From positions 1-64,000 of the forward strand of contig CAJUDS010000004.1 in the NCBI GenBank assembly GCA_910585345.1: a DNA stretch of 64,000 bases. The letters are read 5' to 3'. Below are positions 27,497 through 35,426 of the stretch, piece by piece. The translations under genes and the position numbers were made by a program. Below the pieces are notes generated by a model. It searched no databases and was not told the DNA's origin. It saw nothing but the letters and a program-made list of their open reading frames with translations. Each line of letters opens with the position of its first letter. Positions within the stretch are counted from its first letter, which is position 1. This stretch comes from an uncultured Lachnospiraceae bacterium (GTDB taxonomy: Bacteria; Bacillota; Clostridia; Lachnospirales; Lachnospiraceae).

Positions 27497-27525
27497 TTGT
27501 GAAATACGGCAAATTATAGTATAGT
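27497..27525 (+). promoter_or_regulatory. Candidate promoter of the cyclic-nucleotide-domain gene
   Basis: TTGTGA (27497-27502), 17-bp spacer, TATAGT (27520-27525), about 78 bp before the start codon. AT-rich flanks give several other weak TATA-like words, so the exact start is open. Confidence 0.55.
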
Positions 27526-27602
27526 TATAGAATATATAATAGAGCATGGATATCATGCAAAGACGCACGCGTCATTATGACACATGTGTCACAGGAGGAT
27601 TT

Positions 27603-29498
27603 ATGGCAATTAAGACAATTGAAAGAGGACAACTGATCTGTCAGACAGGAGACGCCCTAAAAGAACTTTATGTAATCGGGGAAGGGACCGTATATGCCGC
27701 TTTTCCCGGCGGCAGACTGTTGCTGCGGAAAGGAGATATTATCGGCATTCAGGATATCAAATCCGGTATCCATTCCTGTACCTACACTGCCGCTGACGAA
27801 GCGGCTCTCATCCCTTATCCGTACAACGGACTGCAGCAGCTTTTAACGCTGTTTCAGAACAAACCAAACGTCATGCATCTGTTTTTTACTTCCAGCGCAC
27901 GCTTTTCCAGCTCTCTGCTGAAACATTGCGCAAAACTTGGCCAGGAGAAATATCCCGACGCTGCAGCCATGGAGGAAACCGATGCCGCCGACGAGAAAAT
28001 TTTTTCCGAAACCGACGAACTGGAACAGGAAGAGCTGCAGGAAGAGATAAGGCAGAAGGCGCCCCAAAAAGAGACGGAGCAGCTTCCTCCTGATCTCAAT
28101 CTTCCTTCCATTATTGATAACGTAGAAATATCTCCCGAACTGGCAAACGCCCTGCCCATCATTCTAGCCTATGGCGGCTGCGAAGAAGAACTCTCCAAAC
28201 GGTTTCAGAAAGAGGTGGCAGCCTACAAGGCAATGCCGGATAAGGACAGCACACAGGATGCAGACAGATCGTTCCGTCTGACGCTCACCAATGATTTTTA
28301 TAAAGTTTATACGAAAGTATTCGAAGCAAGCCTTCACACTAAGGATATGCCGCCTGCCGTCAAACTCTTTTTGACGTTCGGTTTTGTAGACGCCGAACTT
28401 GCCGGCGCAGGCAACTGTGCCTGGCTGCAGTCTGTCGCCGATACATACCACGGTTCACCGGAGCAGGGCGTCTATACGTTTCCCGAATGGCTTACCGCCA
28501 TTTATGAAAGACGCAAAGAACCTTCCCGCAATGAATTCGATCTGGATTATGCGGCCTGGCTCAGAGAACAAAAAACATCCGGCAAAATCACAGCACAGGA
28601 AGAAAAAGAGCTGCTCGTCTCAGATATCGGCAAAGTACGCTTTGAACTGGAAAGCGTATTTCCGGTCGTCAACAAAATTACATTCGGCAGGATCTCCACC
28701 TTTTGTCCTGTTCTGTCAGCCCATAACCTGCTCAAACCTCTGCCCGATACGATCGTGACCCCCCGCAGAGTGGTGAAAACACTGCATGCAATCCGTGAGA
28801 TCGACTTCTCCGCTTTCTACCGGGAAACAGTTTTTATGGATGAAAGCCGTGGCATCGTAAGAGAATATGTGGATGTGGAAGTGCTTCCCGACGTCATACT
28901 GATGCCCAATGCAGGCATCCGCGGCGCTATGTGGCAGGAAATAGAGGGAAAACGGCGGACAACCCCCTCACGTATGATGCTCTCTGCCATCGAACTGGGA
29001 AATATGTCCCAGCTTATGACACGTATGACCGGGGAATTCCGCTGGGAAATGTGCAAACGAATCCAGGGCGCATACTGGAATAATATATCCGAACGTTCTC
29101 TGACAAGCGAATATACCGATTACGCCCAATTTTATAAAAAGAACCACGATCTGTCCCCGGAATCAAAAGAAAAGATCAGACTAAGCCTGCAGAAGGCAAA
29201 AAACAGCATCAAAGAAATGTTCATTATGGATTATATGGTCTGGATTGCCTATGAGGGAAAAGGCTCTCCGCGTCTGAATAAAATCGCACGGACCATTCTG
29301 TTTACGTACTGTCCGTTCTCCGCCGCTACCAGAGGCGTTTTGAAACAGCATCCGTTGTATAAAGATATGATCGAACGGTATCATCTTCTATTAAGCCAGA
29401 AGCTGCATCATCTGGATATGCTCTGTACCAAGATACAAAAAACAGGAGCCGATATACCGCTGCAGATCGAACAACAAAAAGAATATCTGAAAAGCTGA
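27603..29498 (+). CDS. Cyclic-nucleotide-binding-domain protein with large unknown C-terminal region
   Basis: 631 residues from the ATG at 27603 with AGGAGG upstream (MAIKTIERGQLICQTGD). Residues 1-110 match the cNMP-binding beta-roll of Crp-like proteins (KELYVIGEGTVYAAFPGG, LLRKGDIIGI). A short helix and an acidic linker (about 135-170, many E/D) follow. Then come about 450 residues of helical sequence without a Crp helix-turn-helix, kinase or GGDEF motif. It is therefore a sensor fused to an unknown output rather than a normal Crp regulator. No membrane segments are visible. It is transcribed alone, and its stop codon lies inside a terminator hairpin shared with focA. Confidence 0.75.
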   Translation: MAIKTIERGQLICQTGDALKELYVIGEGTVYAAFPGGRLLLRKGDIIGIQDIKSGIHSCTYTAADEAALIPYPYNGLQQLLTLFQNKPNVMHLFFTSSARFSSSLLKHCAKLGQEKYPDAAAMEETDAADEKIFSETDELEQEELQEEIRQKAPQKETEQLPPDLNLPSIIDNVEISPELANALPIILAYGGCEEELSKRFQKEVAAYKAMPDKDSTQDADRSFRLTLTNDFYKVYTKVFEASLHTKDMPPAVKLFLTFGFVDAELAGAGNCAWLQSVADTYHGSPEQGVYTFPEWLTAIYERRKEPSRNEFDLDYAAWLREQKTSGKITAQEEKELLVSDIGKVRFELESVFPVVNKITFGRISTFCPVLSAHNLLKPLPDTIVTPRRVVKTLHAIREIDFSAFYRETVFMDESRGIVREYVDVEVLPDVILMPNAGIRGAMWQEIEGKRRTTPSRMMLSAIELGNMSQLMTRMTGEFRWEMCKRIQGAYWNNISERSLTSEYTDYAQFYKKNHDLSPESKEKIRLSLQKAKNSIKEMFIMDYMVWIAYEGKGSPRLNKIARTILFTYCPFSAATRGVLKQHPLYKDMIERYHLLLSQKLHHLDMLCTKIQKTGADIPLQIEQQKEYLKS

Positions 29499-29517
29499 GC
29501 TTTTCAGATATTTTTTT
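29483..29517. terminator. Bidirectional terminator between convergent genes
   Basis: A perfect 13-bp stem, ATATCTGAAAAGC and GCTTTTCAGATAT, with the TGA stop codon of the upstream gene as its 3-nt loop. TTTTTTT follows on the + strand and TTCTTTTT on the minus strand. It serves both the gene ending at 29498 and focA ending at 29517. Confidence 0.9.
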
Positions 29518-30362
29518 CAGGCTTCTTTTTTGCCGCCACGTATGTAAATCAGAAAATACACCACGCCAATGAAGACAGCGCCGCCCAGCACATTACCGAA
29601 CGTAACCGGAACCAGATTCCGCAGACTGCCCGCGGCGGTCAGCTCTGCACACTGCTGTGCCGTAATCCCGTATAATTCCTCCGCCTTTGCCACGTACTGG
29701 GGTCTGGAAGCGGCAAGGATTCCCGCCGGGATATAAAACATATTGGCAACACAGTGTTCGAACCCGCCGATCACAAATGCACAAATCGGAAAGAAAATTG
29801 CCCATACCTTGCCCGCCACATCTTTTGCCGCACCCGCCATCAAAATAGCCAGACAGACAAGCATATTACACAAAATACCGGATGCCACCGCCGCGCCCGG
29901 CTGAATCGTCACCTTGGCCAAAGCCACTTTAATGGTATAAGCTCCCAGCCCGCCGCCGGAATAATTGAGCTGCCCGCTCAGCAAAATTAAGACGTCAATC
30001 AGCAGCGCGCCCGCCAGATTGCTGCAGTATACAACAGCCAGATTTTTGAGCATTTTTGCGAGTGTGGTCTTTCCATCCAGTACTGCCATGGCGATCAGAC
30101 AATTTCCTGTAAAAAGCTCCCCTCCCACAAGGACGATCAGCATCAGCCCCACCGGGAAAATAGCGCCTGCCAGTGTCCGCGACAATCCTACATCCGTAAT
30201 TCCATGTACCGCCACATTGCTGCAGGCGCCGCCCAGCGCAATGAACGCGCCTGCCATAATACCCATTAAAATCATCTGTCCCAAAGGCCTTTCCGCCTTT
30301 GCCACGCCCGCATTAATATTTCCCCGGATCACTTCTTCCGGTGCATTAAAATTGTTTCCCAT
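29517..30362 (-). CDS. focA: Formate/nitrite transporter family protein (FocA-like)
   Basis: 281 residues from the ATG at 30362, with AAAGGAGAA upstream. FNT channels are pentamers moving small monovalent anions. The six membrane helices and family motifs are visible: GAFIALGGACSN near 40, GGELFTGNCLIA near 85, and KVWAIFFPICAFV with GFEHCVANMF near 200. No pyruvate formate-lyase gene is adjacent, so formate is a reasonable but not exclusive substrate. A 14-bp segment containing AAAGGAGAA is duplicated just upstream of the start. Confidence 0.9.
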   Translation of the reverse strand: MGNNFNAPEEVIRGNINAGVAKAERPLGQMILMGIMAGAFIALGGACSNVAVHGITDVGLSRTLAGAIFPVGLMLIVLVGGELFTGNCLIAMAVLDGKTTLAKMLKNLAVVYCSNLAGALLIDVLILLSGQLNYSGGGLGAYTIKVALAKVTIQPGAAVASGILCNMLVCLAILMAGAAKDVAGKVWAIFFPICAFVIGGFEHCVANMFYIPAGILAASRPQYVAKAEELYGITAQQCAELTAAGSLRNLVPVTFGNVLGGAVFIGVVYFLIYIRGGKKEA

Positions 30363-30491
30363 ATTCCGTTTCTCCTTTATCATTTCTCCTTTATCGTTTC
30401 CTCTGTTTGAAGGCAATCGCCCGTTTTCTGCATCGAAACTGTTTCTACCGTAACACTCTGCCGCAAAAAAGTCAAATCACACGCTAACCGC

Positions 30492-31868
30492 TCATTCATT
30501 GCGGATCGCCGCCAGCGGGCTTAAGCGCATGGCGCGCAGCGCCGGAAACAATCCTGCCAGCATACCGATCAGAACCGCAAAGACAATGGAAGAAGCGCCA
30601 AGCCACGGCGGGATATAGGAAAGCGTCATTTCCATTCCCATACCGTTTACAATCCGGTTAATTATAAATGAGATCAGCAGACTGAATAAAAGCCCCACCG
30701 TACCGCCGATCAGCCCGATAAACCCCGCTTCCATCAGAAACAGCGAACGAATATCCCGCATATCACAGCCGATCACCTTCATGACGCCGATTTCCTTTGT
30801 CCGTTCATAAATGGACATCATCATGGTATTGGTGATGCCGATCGCGGCCACAAGCAGGGATACTGCGCCAATGCCTCCCAATACCGCCTGAATATAGCCA
30901 TATTGTTTCTTTGTCGATTCCACCCAGTCCGAATTGCTATAGGTCTGGTAGCCCATATCGGTAATCCATTTCTGTACTTCGCCTACATACTCCATATCGT
31001 CCACTTTTACATAGATTTCATTGTAATACAATTCTTTGTAAGGTTTGCCGGAAGAGGTCGTCGGCTGTCCGGGTATGGTTTTGTTTCGGAAAATCCGTTT
31101 TAGCTGCGCCTCCAGCGGTTTGATATTACAGTAAACGCTCCAACTGTAGGATTTGTAGGTATCCATACCGCCGTCAATGATACCTGCGCACTGCGCCATA
31201 TATTTTTTGGGCGGCTTTGCCGTCGCCGTACCGTTTTCACCCCCATAACCGCCGCCCGCATCCTGCGAGGCATAATACGCGTCCATATCATAAATGATAA
31301 ACACGCCGTCTTTTTCCAGATCAATATCCGGCAGCGTACCGTCCGTCCAGTACCCGGCTCCCGTCTTCGGATTCTGAAACTCTGCAAGTATCTGATTCCC
31401 GTAAAGAAACGCCAGATTTTCCTCTGACAGAGGCAGTTCGCCCGATGCCAGCGGAAAATCCATATCCTGCAGCGCTTCCGTGTTCATTCCCCGCACTTCC
31501 ATATAGCTGTCTTCATATACCCCGCATTTTGCAATAACGGTAATCCGCAGCACAGGAGATGCCAGCGACACATGCGGATGATTTTGTATGGTTTTTACCA
31601 GCTCGTCATCCAGATGTTTTCCGTCCTGCTCCGCCGTATCAGTGCTCTCTGCCATCATATACTGGTCCGCTTCCCGCACTTCAATGGATGTCAGCCCGCC
31701 GTTTTCTTCAATGTCCTGCATGGTGGAACGGTTCAGACCAAGCCCGAGGGATACCATCACAACAATGGAGGCCGTACCGATGACAACCCCCAGTACAGTC
31801 AATACCGTCCGCACCTTGCGTTTCCACAGACTGGATCCGCTCATCGCCAAAAGATCACGAAATCGCAT
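30492..31868 (-). CDS. MacB/FtsX-type ABC transporter permease
   Basis: 458 residues. An N-terminal membrane helix (VRTVLTVLGVVIGTASIVVM, about 20-42) is followed by a large extracytoplasmic MacB-type core domain of about 270 residues. Three C-terminal helices of the FtsX domain follow (ITNTMMMSIYERTKEIGVMK near 345, then two more). The domain has Gly- and Tyr-rich inserts. The gene starts one base after the stop of the exported partner protein and two genes after the ATPase, so the three form one transporter unit. MacB-type systems usually move substrates by mechanotransmission rather than importing. Confidence 0.9.
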   Translation of the reverse strand: MRFRDLLAMSGSSLWKRKVRTVLTVLGVVIGTASIVVMVSLGLGLNRSTMQDIEENGGLTSIEVREADQYMMAESTDTAEQDGKHLDDELVKTIQNHPHVSLASPVLRITVIAKCGVYEDSYMEVRGMNTEALQDMDFPLASGELPLSEENLAFLYGNQILAEFQNPKTGAGYWTDGTLPDIDLEKDGVFIIYDMDAYYASQDAGGGYGGENGTATAKPPKKYMAQCAGIIDGGMDTYKSYSWSVYCNIKPLEAQLKRIFRNKTIPGQPTTSSGKPYKELYYNEIYVKVDDMEYVGEVQKWITDMGYQTYSNSDWVESTKKQYGYIQAVLGGIGAVSLLVAAIGITNTMMMSIYERTKEIGVMKVIGCDMRDIRSLFLMEAGFIGLIGGTVGLLFSLLISFIINRIVNGMGMEMTLSYIPPWLGASSIVFAVLIGMLAGLFPALRAMRLSPLAAIRNE

Positions 31869-31869
31869 A

Positions 31870-33582
31870 TCACTCTCCCTTGCCTTTGTCTGTATCCTGC
31901 AAAAGGTCTGCCAGATCCTCCGCCAGTTCTCGTTCCGCTTTCTTTTTCTTTTTCCGCTTCATGACAAATACAATAACTGACACAATTGTCACAATAACGG
32001 CCGCACTGGCGCCCAGTATTACAGGCAGCCTGCTTCCTTCTTCCTGCGGAAGTTCCTCTGGTATATAATCCAGCTCGTCCACTGTCTCTTCCTCCACATA
32101 AAGCGGAATCTCCGTTTCCACTTCTGTCACTTCACCCGCATCGTTTTCATAGGAAATCACCGTTTTGATCATGCCGTCATCCATAGTAGCCGCTTCTCCC
32201 GTCAGCATTGCGTCTACATTGCCCGTCGCGCCCGATTCCAGCTTCCCTACAAAACTGTCTCCCCCGGATACGGTTTCATCCTCAAATCTGACTTTTACAT
32301 TATAAAGCGTCGTCTTCCCGGTATTATATACACTGAACACCACATTAGCCTGTCCGCCGACCGTAATACTTTCCGGCAGCACCTCCGCCGTACTGTATTC
32401 GATCCGCGAAAGCTGTCTGACCGGAACTGACAAGCTCGTCACATTTTCGTAGGGATTGTACTTATCGTCTTCGTACTTCATCGTCATATCTATGGCATAG
32501 GGTTTCTGCACCAGATCCGCCTTCGCCGTCATTTCGATCTGCAGCTCCTTCTCCCCGCCGCAGGGAATCGACGGCACATAGATCGTGTTGGAACCCGAAG
32601 TCGGCAGAAAAGAGGCATATAACGTATTCTCATCCTTTCCTTCTTCCGCCGCTTTTAAATCAAACTCCACATTGGAGACAGCTGTCCTCTGGGATGTGTT
32701 CTTCACATGAATGGTCAGCATAAATGTGCTGCCTGCATACACCTGCGCCGGTTCTGTCTCAAATCCCGTCACAATAATACGGGGTGTGGAAGTCTTTTTA
32801 TCCTCGGCGTCCTCATCTATCTTTCCGCTGTCAGATGTGCCGATTGCTTTGATATAGGTGGACAAAACCGCCTTCTCCGGCTTACCTTCCCGCTCATACA
32901 CCACATTGAAATCCAGCTTGTAATAGCCGGTCAGCACATCCTGTCTGGTGGCAAGCGCATAACGCACCTCTCTGTGGTTGGCATATGCCTCTTCCATTGT
33001 GCGGCTCCCCGGCAGAACGTCGATCTCCTCCGCATAGCCTGTCCGGCTGATTTCGAAAGGCCATTCCTTTACGGAATTTGAGATCACCGGCGTCACGATC
33101 ACATTTGTCAGATCTTCCTCGCCGAGATTGAGAATCGGCAGGATCAGCACTACGCCTTCCCCGTATTTTGCCACAGGCGAATCATAGAGATTGCCTACCG
33201 CCAGATAGTCTATCGTAGACTGCGGACGCTCCGAGAGACACTTTTCCAAATAAGAATCCATCAACGCTTTTGTCTCCGTCACATGAATACTCACCTGCGA
33301 GGAAGTGATATCATCTGTTCCCGCGATATAATTTCTGGCGTCATTGCATATTTTCTCCAATGTTTTTAGCTGTTCTTCCGTCAGGTCCTCCCCATTGACC
33401 AGCTTCAGGTTCTTGTAATACATGGAAAGACGGTTGACCGCATCCGCAATTTCGTCTTCATCCGCCTCGTCGGAATATACATCGTCCTCCTCATCGTCCT
33501 GATCCGCATACGCTGTGATCTGCGGCGCCATCAAAAACACGCACAGCAGCGCAATTCCCAGCTTATTTCTCCATTTTTTCAT
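31870..33582 (-). CDS. Exported, membrane-anchored beta-domain protein of the ABC unit (COG1361/CARDB-like)
   Basis: 570 residues. A signal peptide (KLGIALLCVFLMAPQITAYA) is followed by an acidic stretch, a helical segment to about 110, then repeated beta-sandwich domains of the CARDB/NPCBM-associated kind (VHVKNTSQRTAVSNVEFDL; VFSVYNTGKTTLYNVKV). A C-terminal membrane helix (about 525-545) ends in a lysine-rich cytoplasmic tail. It is sandwiched between the ATPase and the permease with 1-bp gaps, so it is probably an extracellular adaptor of the transporter. The pairing is seen in other Firmicutes; the substrate is unknown. Confidence 0.8.
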   Translation of the reverse strand: MKKWRNKLGIALLCVFLMAPQITAYADQDDEEDDVYSDEADEDEIADAVNRLSMYYKNLKLVNGEDLTEEQLKTLEKICNDARNYIAGTDDITSSQVSIHVTETKALMDSYLEKCLSERPQSTIDYLAVGNLYDSPVAKYGEGVVLILPILNLGEEDLTNVIVTPVISNSVKEWPFEISRTGYAEEIDVLPGSRTMEEAYANHREVRYALATRQDVLTGYYKLDFNVVYEREGKPEKAVLSTYIKAIGTSDSGKIDEDAEDKKTSTPRIIVTGFETEPAQVYAGSTFMLTIHVKNTSQRTAVSNVEFDLKAAEEGKDENTLYASFLPTSGSNTIYVPSIPCGGEKELQIEMTAKADLVQKPYAIDMTMKYEDDKYNPYENVTSLSVPVRQLSRIEYSTAEVLPESITVGGQANVVFSVYNTGKTTLYNVKVRFEDETVSGGDSFVGKLESGATGNVDAMLTGEAATMDDGMIKTVISYENDAGEVTEVETEIPLYVEEETVDELDYIPEELPQEEGSRLPVILGASAAVIVTIVSVIVFVMKRKKKKKAERELAEDLADLLQDTDKGKGE

Positions 33583-33583
33583 T

Positions 33584-34327
33584 TCAGTTCCCCTCGTTTC
33601 CCCTTTTTTCTTCTATCTGTAAAATCTTTCCGTCCCTGATATGGAAAATCCGGTCCGCAAATCCGGCCAGCTCATTGTCATGCGTTACCATAACCAGTGT
33701 CTGACCTTTCTCCCGGACGACCCGCTGCATCAGCTCCATCACCTCCCTGGAAGTGACGGAATCCAGATTGCCTGTCGGCTCATCGGCAAATATAATTTCC
33801 GGCTCCACTACAAGCGCCCTTGCCACGCCTACCCTCTGCTGCTGCCCGCCGGACATCTGCGTCGGTTTATGCCTTTTATATTTGTGCAGTCCCACCATAT
33901 CCAGCATCGCTTCCGCTTTCTTTGTCCGTGTCTTTTTGTCCATTCCCTGAAATGTCAGGGGCAGCGCGACGTTCTCTACCGCATTCATCGTAGCCATTAA
34001 ATTAAAAGACTGAAAGATAAATCCGATATGTGCCTGGCGGAACCGCACCAGCTCGTTTTCATTTTTCCGCTCCATATGCTCCCCGGCAATCACAATTTCT
34101 CCTTTTGTCGGCTTCTCCAATCCGGCCAGCATATTCAGCAGCGTGGACTTTCCTGAACCGGACGCGCCCACAATCGAACAAAACTGCCCCCGGTGAATCA
34201 TGAAATCCACACCGTTCAGCGCCCGCACCTTTGTCTCGCCAATCCGGTATATTTTGTACAGATCTCGCACTGCAATTACCGGAACTGCCTGATCCCCCAG
34301 CTTCCCCTCTGCTCTGCTCTCATTCAT
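33584..34327 (-). CDS. ABC transporter ATP-binding protein (MacB/LolD type)
   Basis: 247 residues. Walker A GASGSGKST near 55, signature SGGQQQRVGVARAL near 155, Walker B IIFADEPTGNLDS and the H-loop VTHD are all intact. It is the first gene of a three-gene unit with the exported partner and permease. The start is slightly odd: AAGGAGGA (34344-34351) is 16 nt from the ATG, longer than usual, and no standard start codon lies in frame between them. Confidence 0.95.
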   Translation of the reverse strand: MNESRAEGKLGDQAVPVIAVRDLYKIYRIGETKVRALNGVDFMIHRGQFCSIVGASGSGKSTLLNMLAGLEKPTKGEIVIAGEHMERKNENELVRFRQAHIGFIFQSFNLMATMNAVENVALPLTFQGMDKKTRTKKAEAMLDMVGLHKYKRHKPTQMSGGQQQRVGVARALVVEPEIIFADEPTGNLDSVTSREVMELMQRVVREKGQTLVMVTHDNELAGFADRIFHIRDGKILQIEEKRGNEGN

Positions 34328-34417
34328 TTTCCGTGTAAATATATCCTCCTTACTCTAACTTCACTATTTGACTGCAGACTCCCTGATTTGTCTTCATTCC
34401 CTCTGTCGGCAGCCCGC

Positions 34418-34440
34418 AAAAACGCGCTCCGCAGAGCGCC
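34418..34440 (-). terminator. Terminator after holA
   Basis: Minus strand GCGCTC-TGCG-GAGCGC followed by GTTTTTG. It directly abuts the holA stop and separates the com/holA run from the ABC unit. Confidence 0.85.
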
Positions 34441-35414
34441 TAACGGCTGTATTCGATAATCAAAAGTTCCACGCTCAGAACATCGTCCAGCTTCCCGGTT
34501 TTTACACTTTCCTCCGCAGCCACACAGGCCTCCACAGCCTTTCTCAACACATCTGTTGTAAACCGGGACGCCTGGGAGGAATACTTCCCCACGATAAAAT
34601 CCCGCAGCCCTGTTTTTCCTGCCGTCATACGGTTGTCATATCCTTTTTTCCTGCATTCTTTCACCTGCAGCAGCAGATTGAACTGTCTGGCAATCAAAAA
34701 CAGAATACGCATCGGCGGTTCCTTCAATGCCAACAGATCATAATACAAAGCAAGCGCTTTTTTCTGATTTCCCTCCGCAATGGCATTGACCATATCAAAG
34801 ATCTGATTCGAAATCCGCCGCGTACAGATCCTGTCTATATCCTGTGCAGTAATCATCTCTTTATCCATCGTATAGCAGAACAGCTTTTCTAGTTCCGCCC
34901 GGATATTGGCCATGTCAGTTCCTGTTTTTTCCAGAAAGTACCTAATATCTCTGTCTGAAATCCCCTTTTTTTCCTTTGCTGCCAGTCCGCTGATCCAACG
35001 GACCAACGTTTTTTCATCCTGCACGGGAAATTCGGTTACTCTTCCCCGTTCCTTCACCACCTTGAAAAGTCTGCTCCGTTTATCAATTTCCGTATCCACA
35101 AAGACAAAATAAGCCGTATCCGACATCTCCGTCATATACCCGGCCAGCGCTTCTCCTCCCTTTTTAAACAGACCGCTGTTTTCTATGATAATGACCCGTC
35201 TCTGTGCCAGAAACGGAAGCGTCTCCGCCAAATCTATGATTTCCCCCGGACTGATCCCCTTCCCTTCAAAATAATGGCAGTTCATCTTATCCTCTCCGGC
35301 CAGTGCGCCGCGCAGTTTATCCCGGTACTGCTTCCGCAGATACGCCTCTTCGCCATAGAGAAGATACGCCTTTTTCAATTGTCCCGTTTTGATGTCCTCA
35401 TTCAACTGTTTCAT
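34440..35414 (-). CDS. holA: DNA polymerase III delta subunit
   Basis: 324 residues. The clamp-loader delta subunit opens the beta clamp at the replisome. The N-terminus (LKKAYLLYGEEAYLRKQYRD) and overall length fit HolA, with a degenerate P-loop-like region and helical C-terminal collar domain (PPMRILFLIARQFNLLLQVK near 245). It follows comEC by 12 bp, the usual comEC-holA pairing in Firmicutes. It ends the transcript at a strong terminator. Confidence 0.94.
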   Translation of the reverse strand: MKQLNEDIKTGQLKKAYLLYGEEAYLRKQYRDKLRGALAGEDKMNCHYFEGKGISPGEIIDLAETLPFLAQRRVIIIENSGLFKKGGEALAGYMTEMSDTAYFVFVDTEIDKRSRLFKVVKERGRVTEFPVQDEKTLVRWISGLAAKEKKGISDRDIRYFLEKTGTDMANIRAELEKLFCYTMDKEMITAQDIDRICTRRISNQIFDMVNAIAEGNQKKALALYYDLLALKEPPMRILFLIARQFNLLLQVKECRKKGYDNRMTAGKTGLRDFIVGKYSSQASRFTTDVLRKAVEACVAAEESVKTGKLDDVLSVELLIIEYSR

Positions 35415-35426
35415 GTGTTTATCTTA

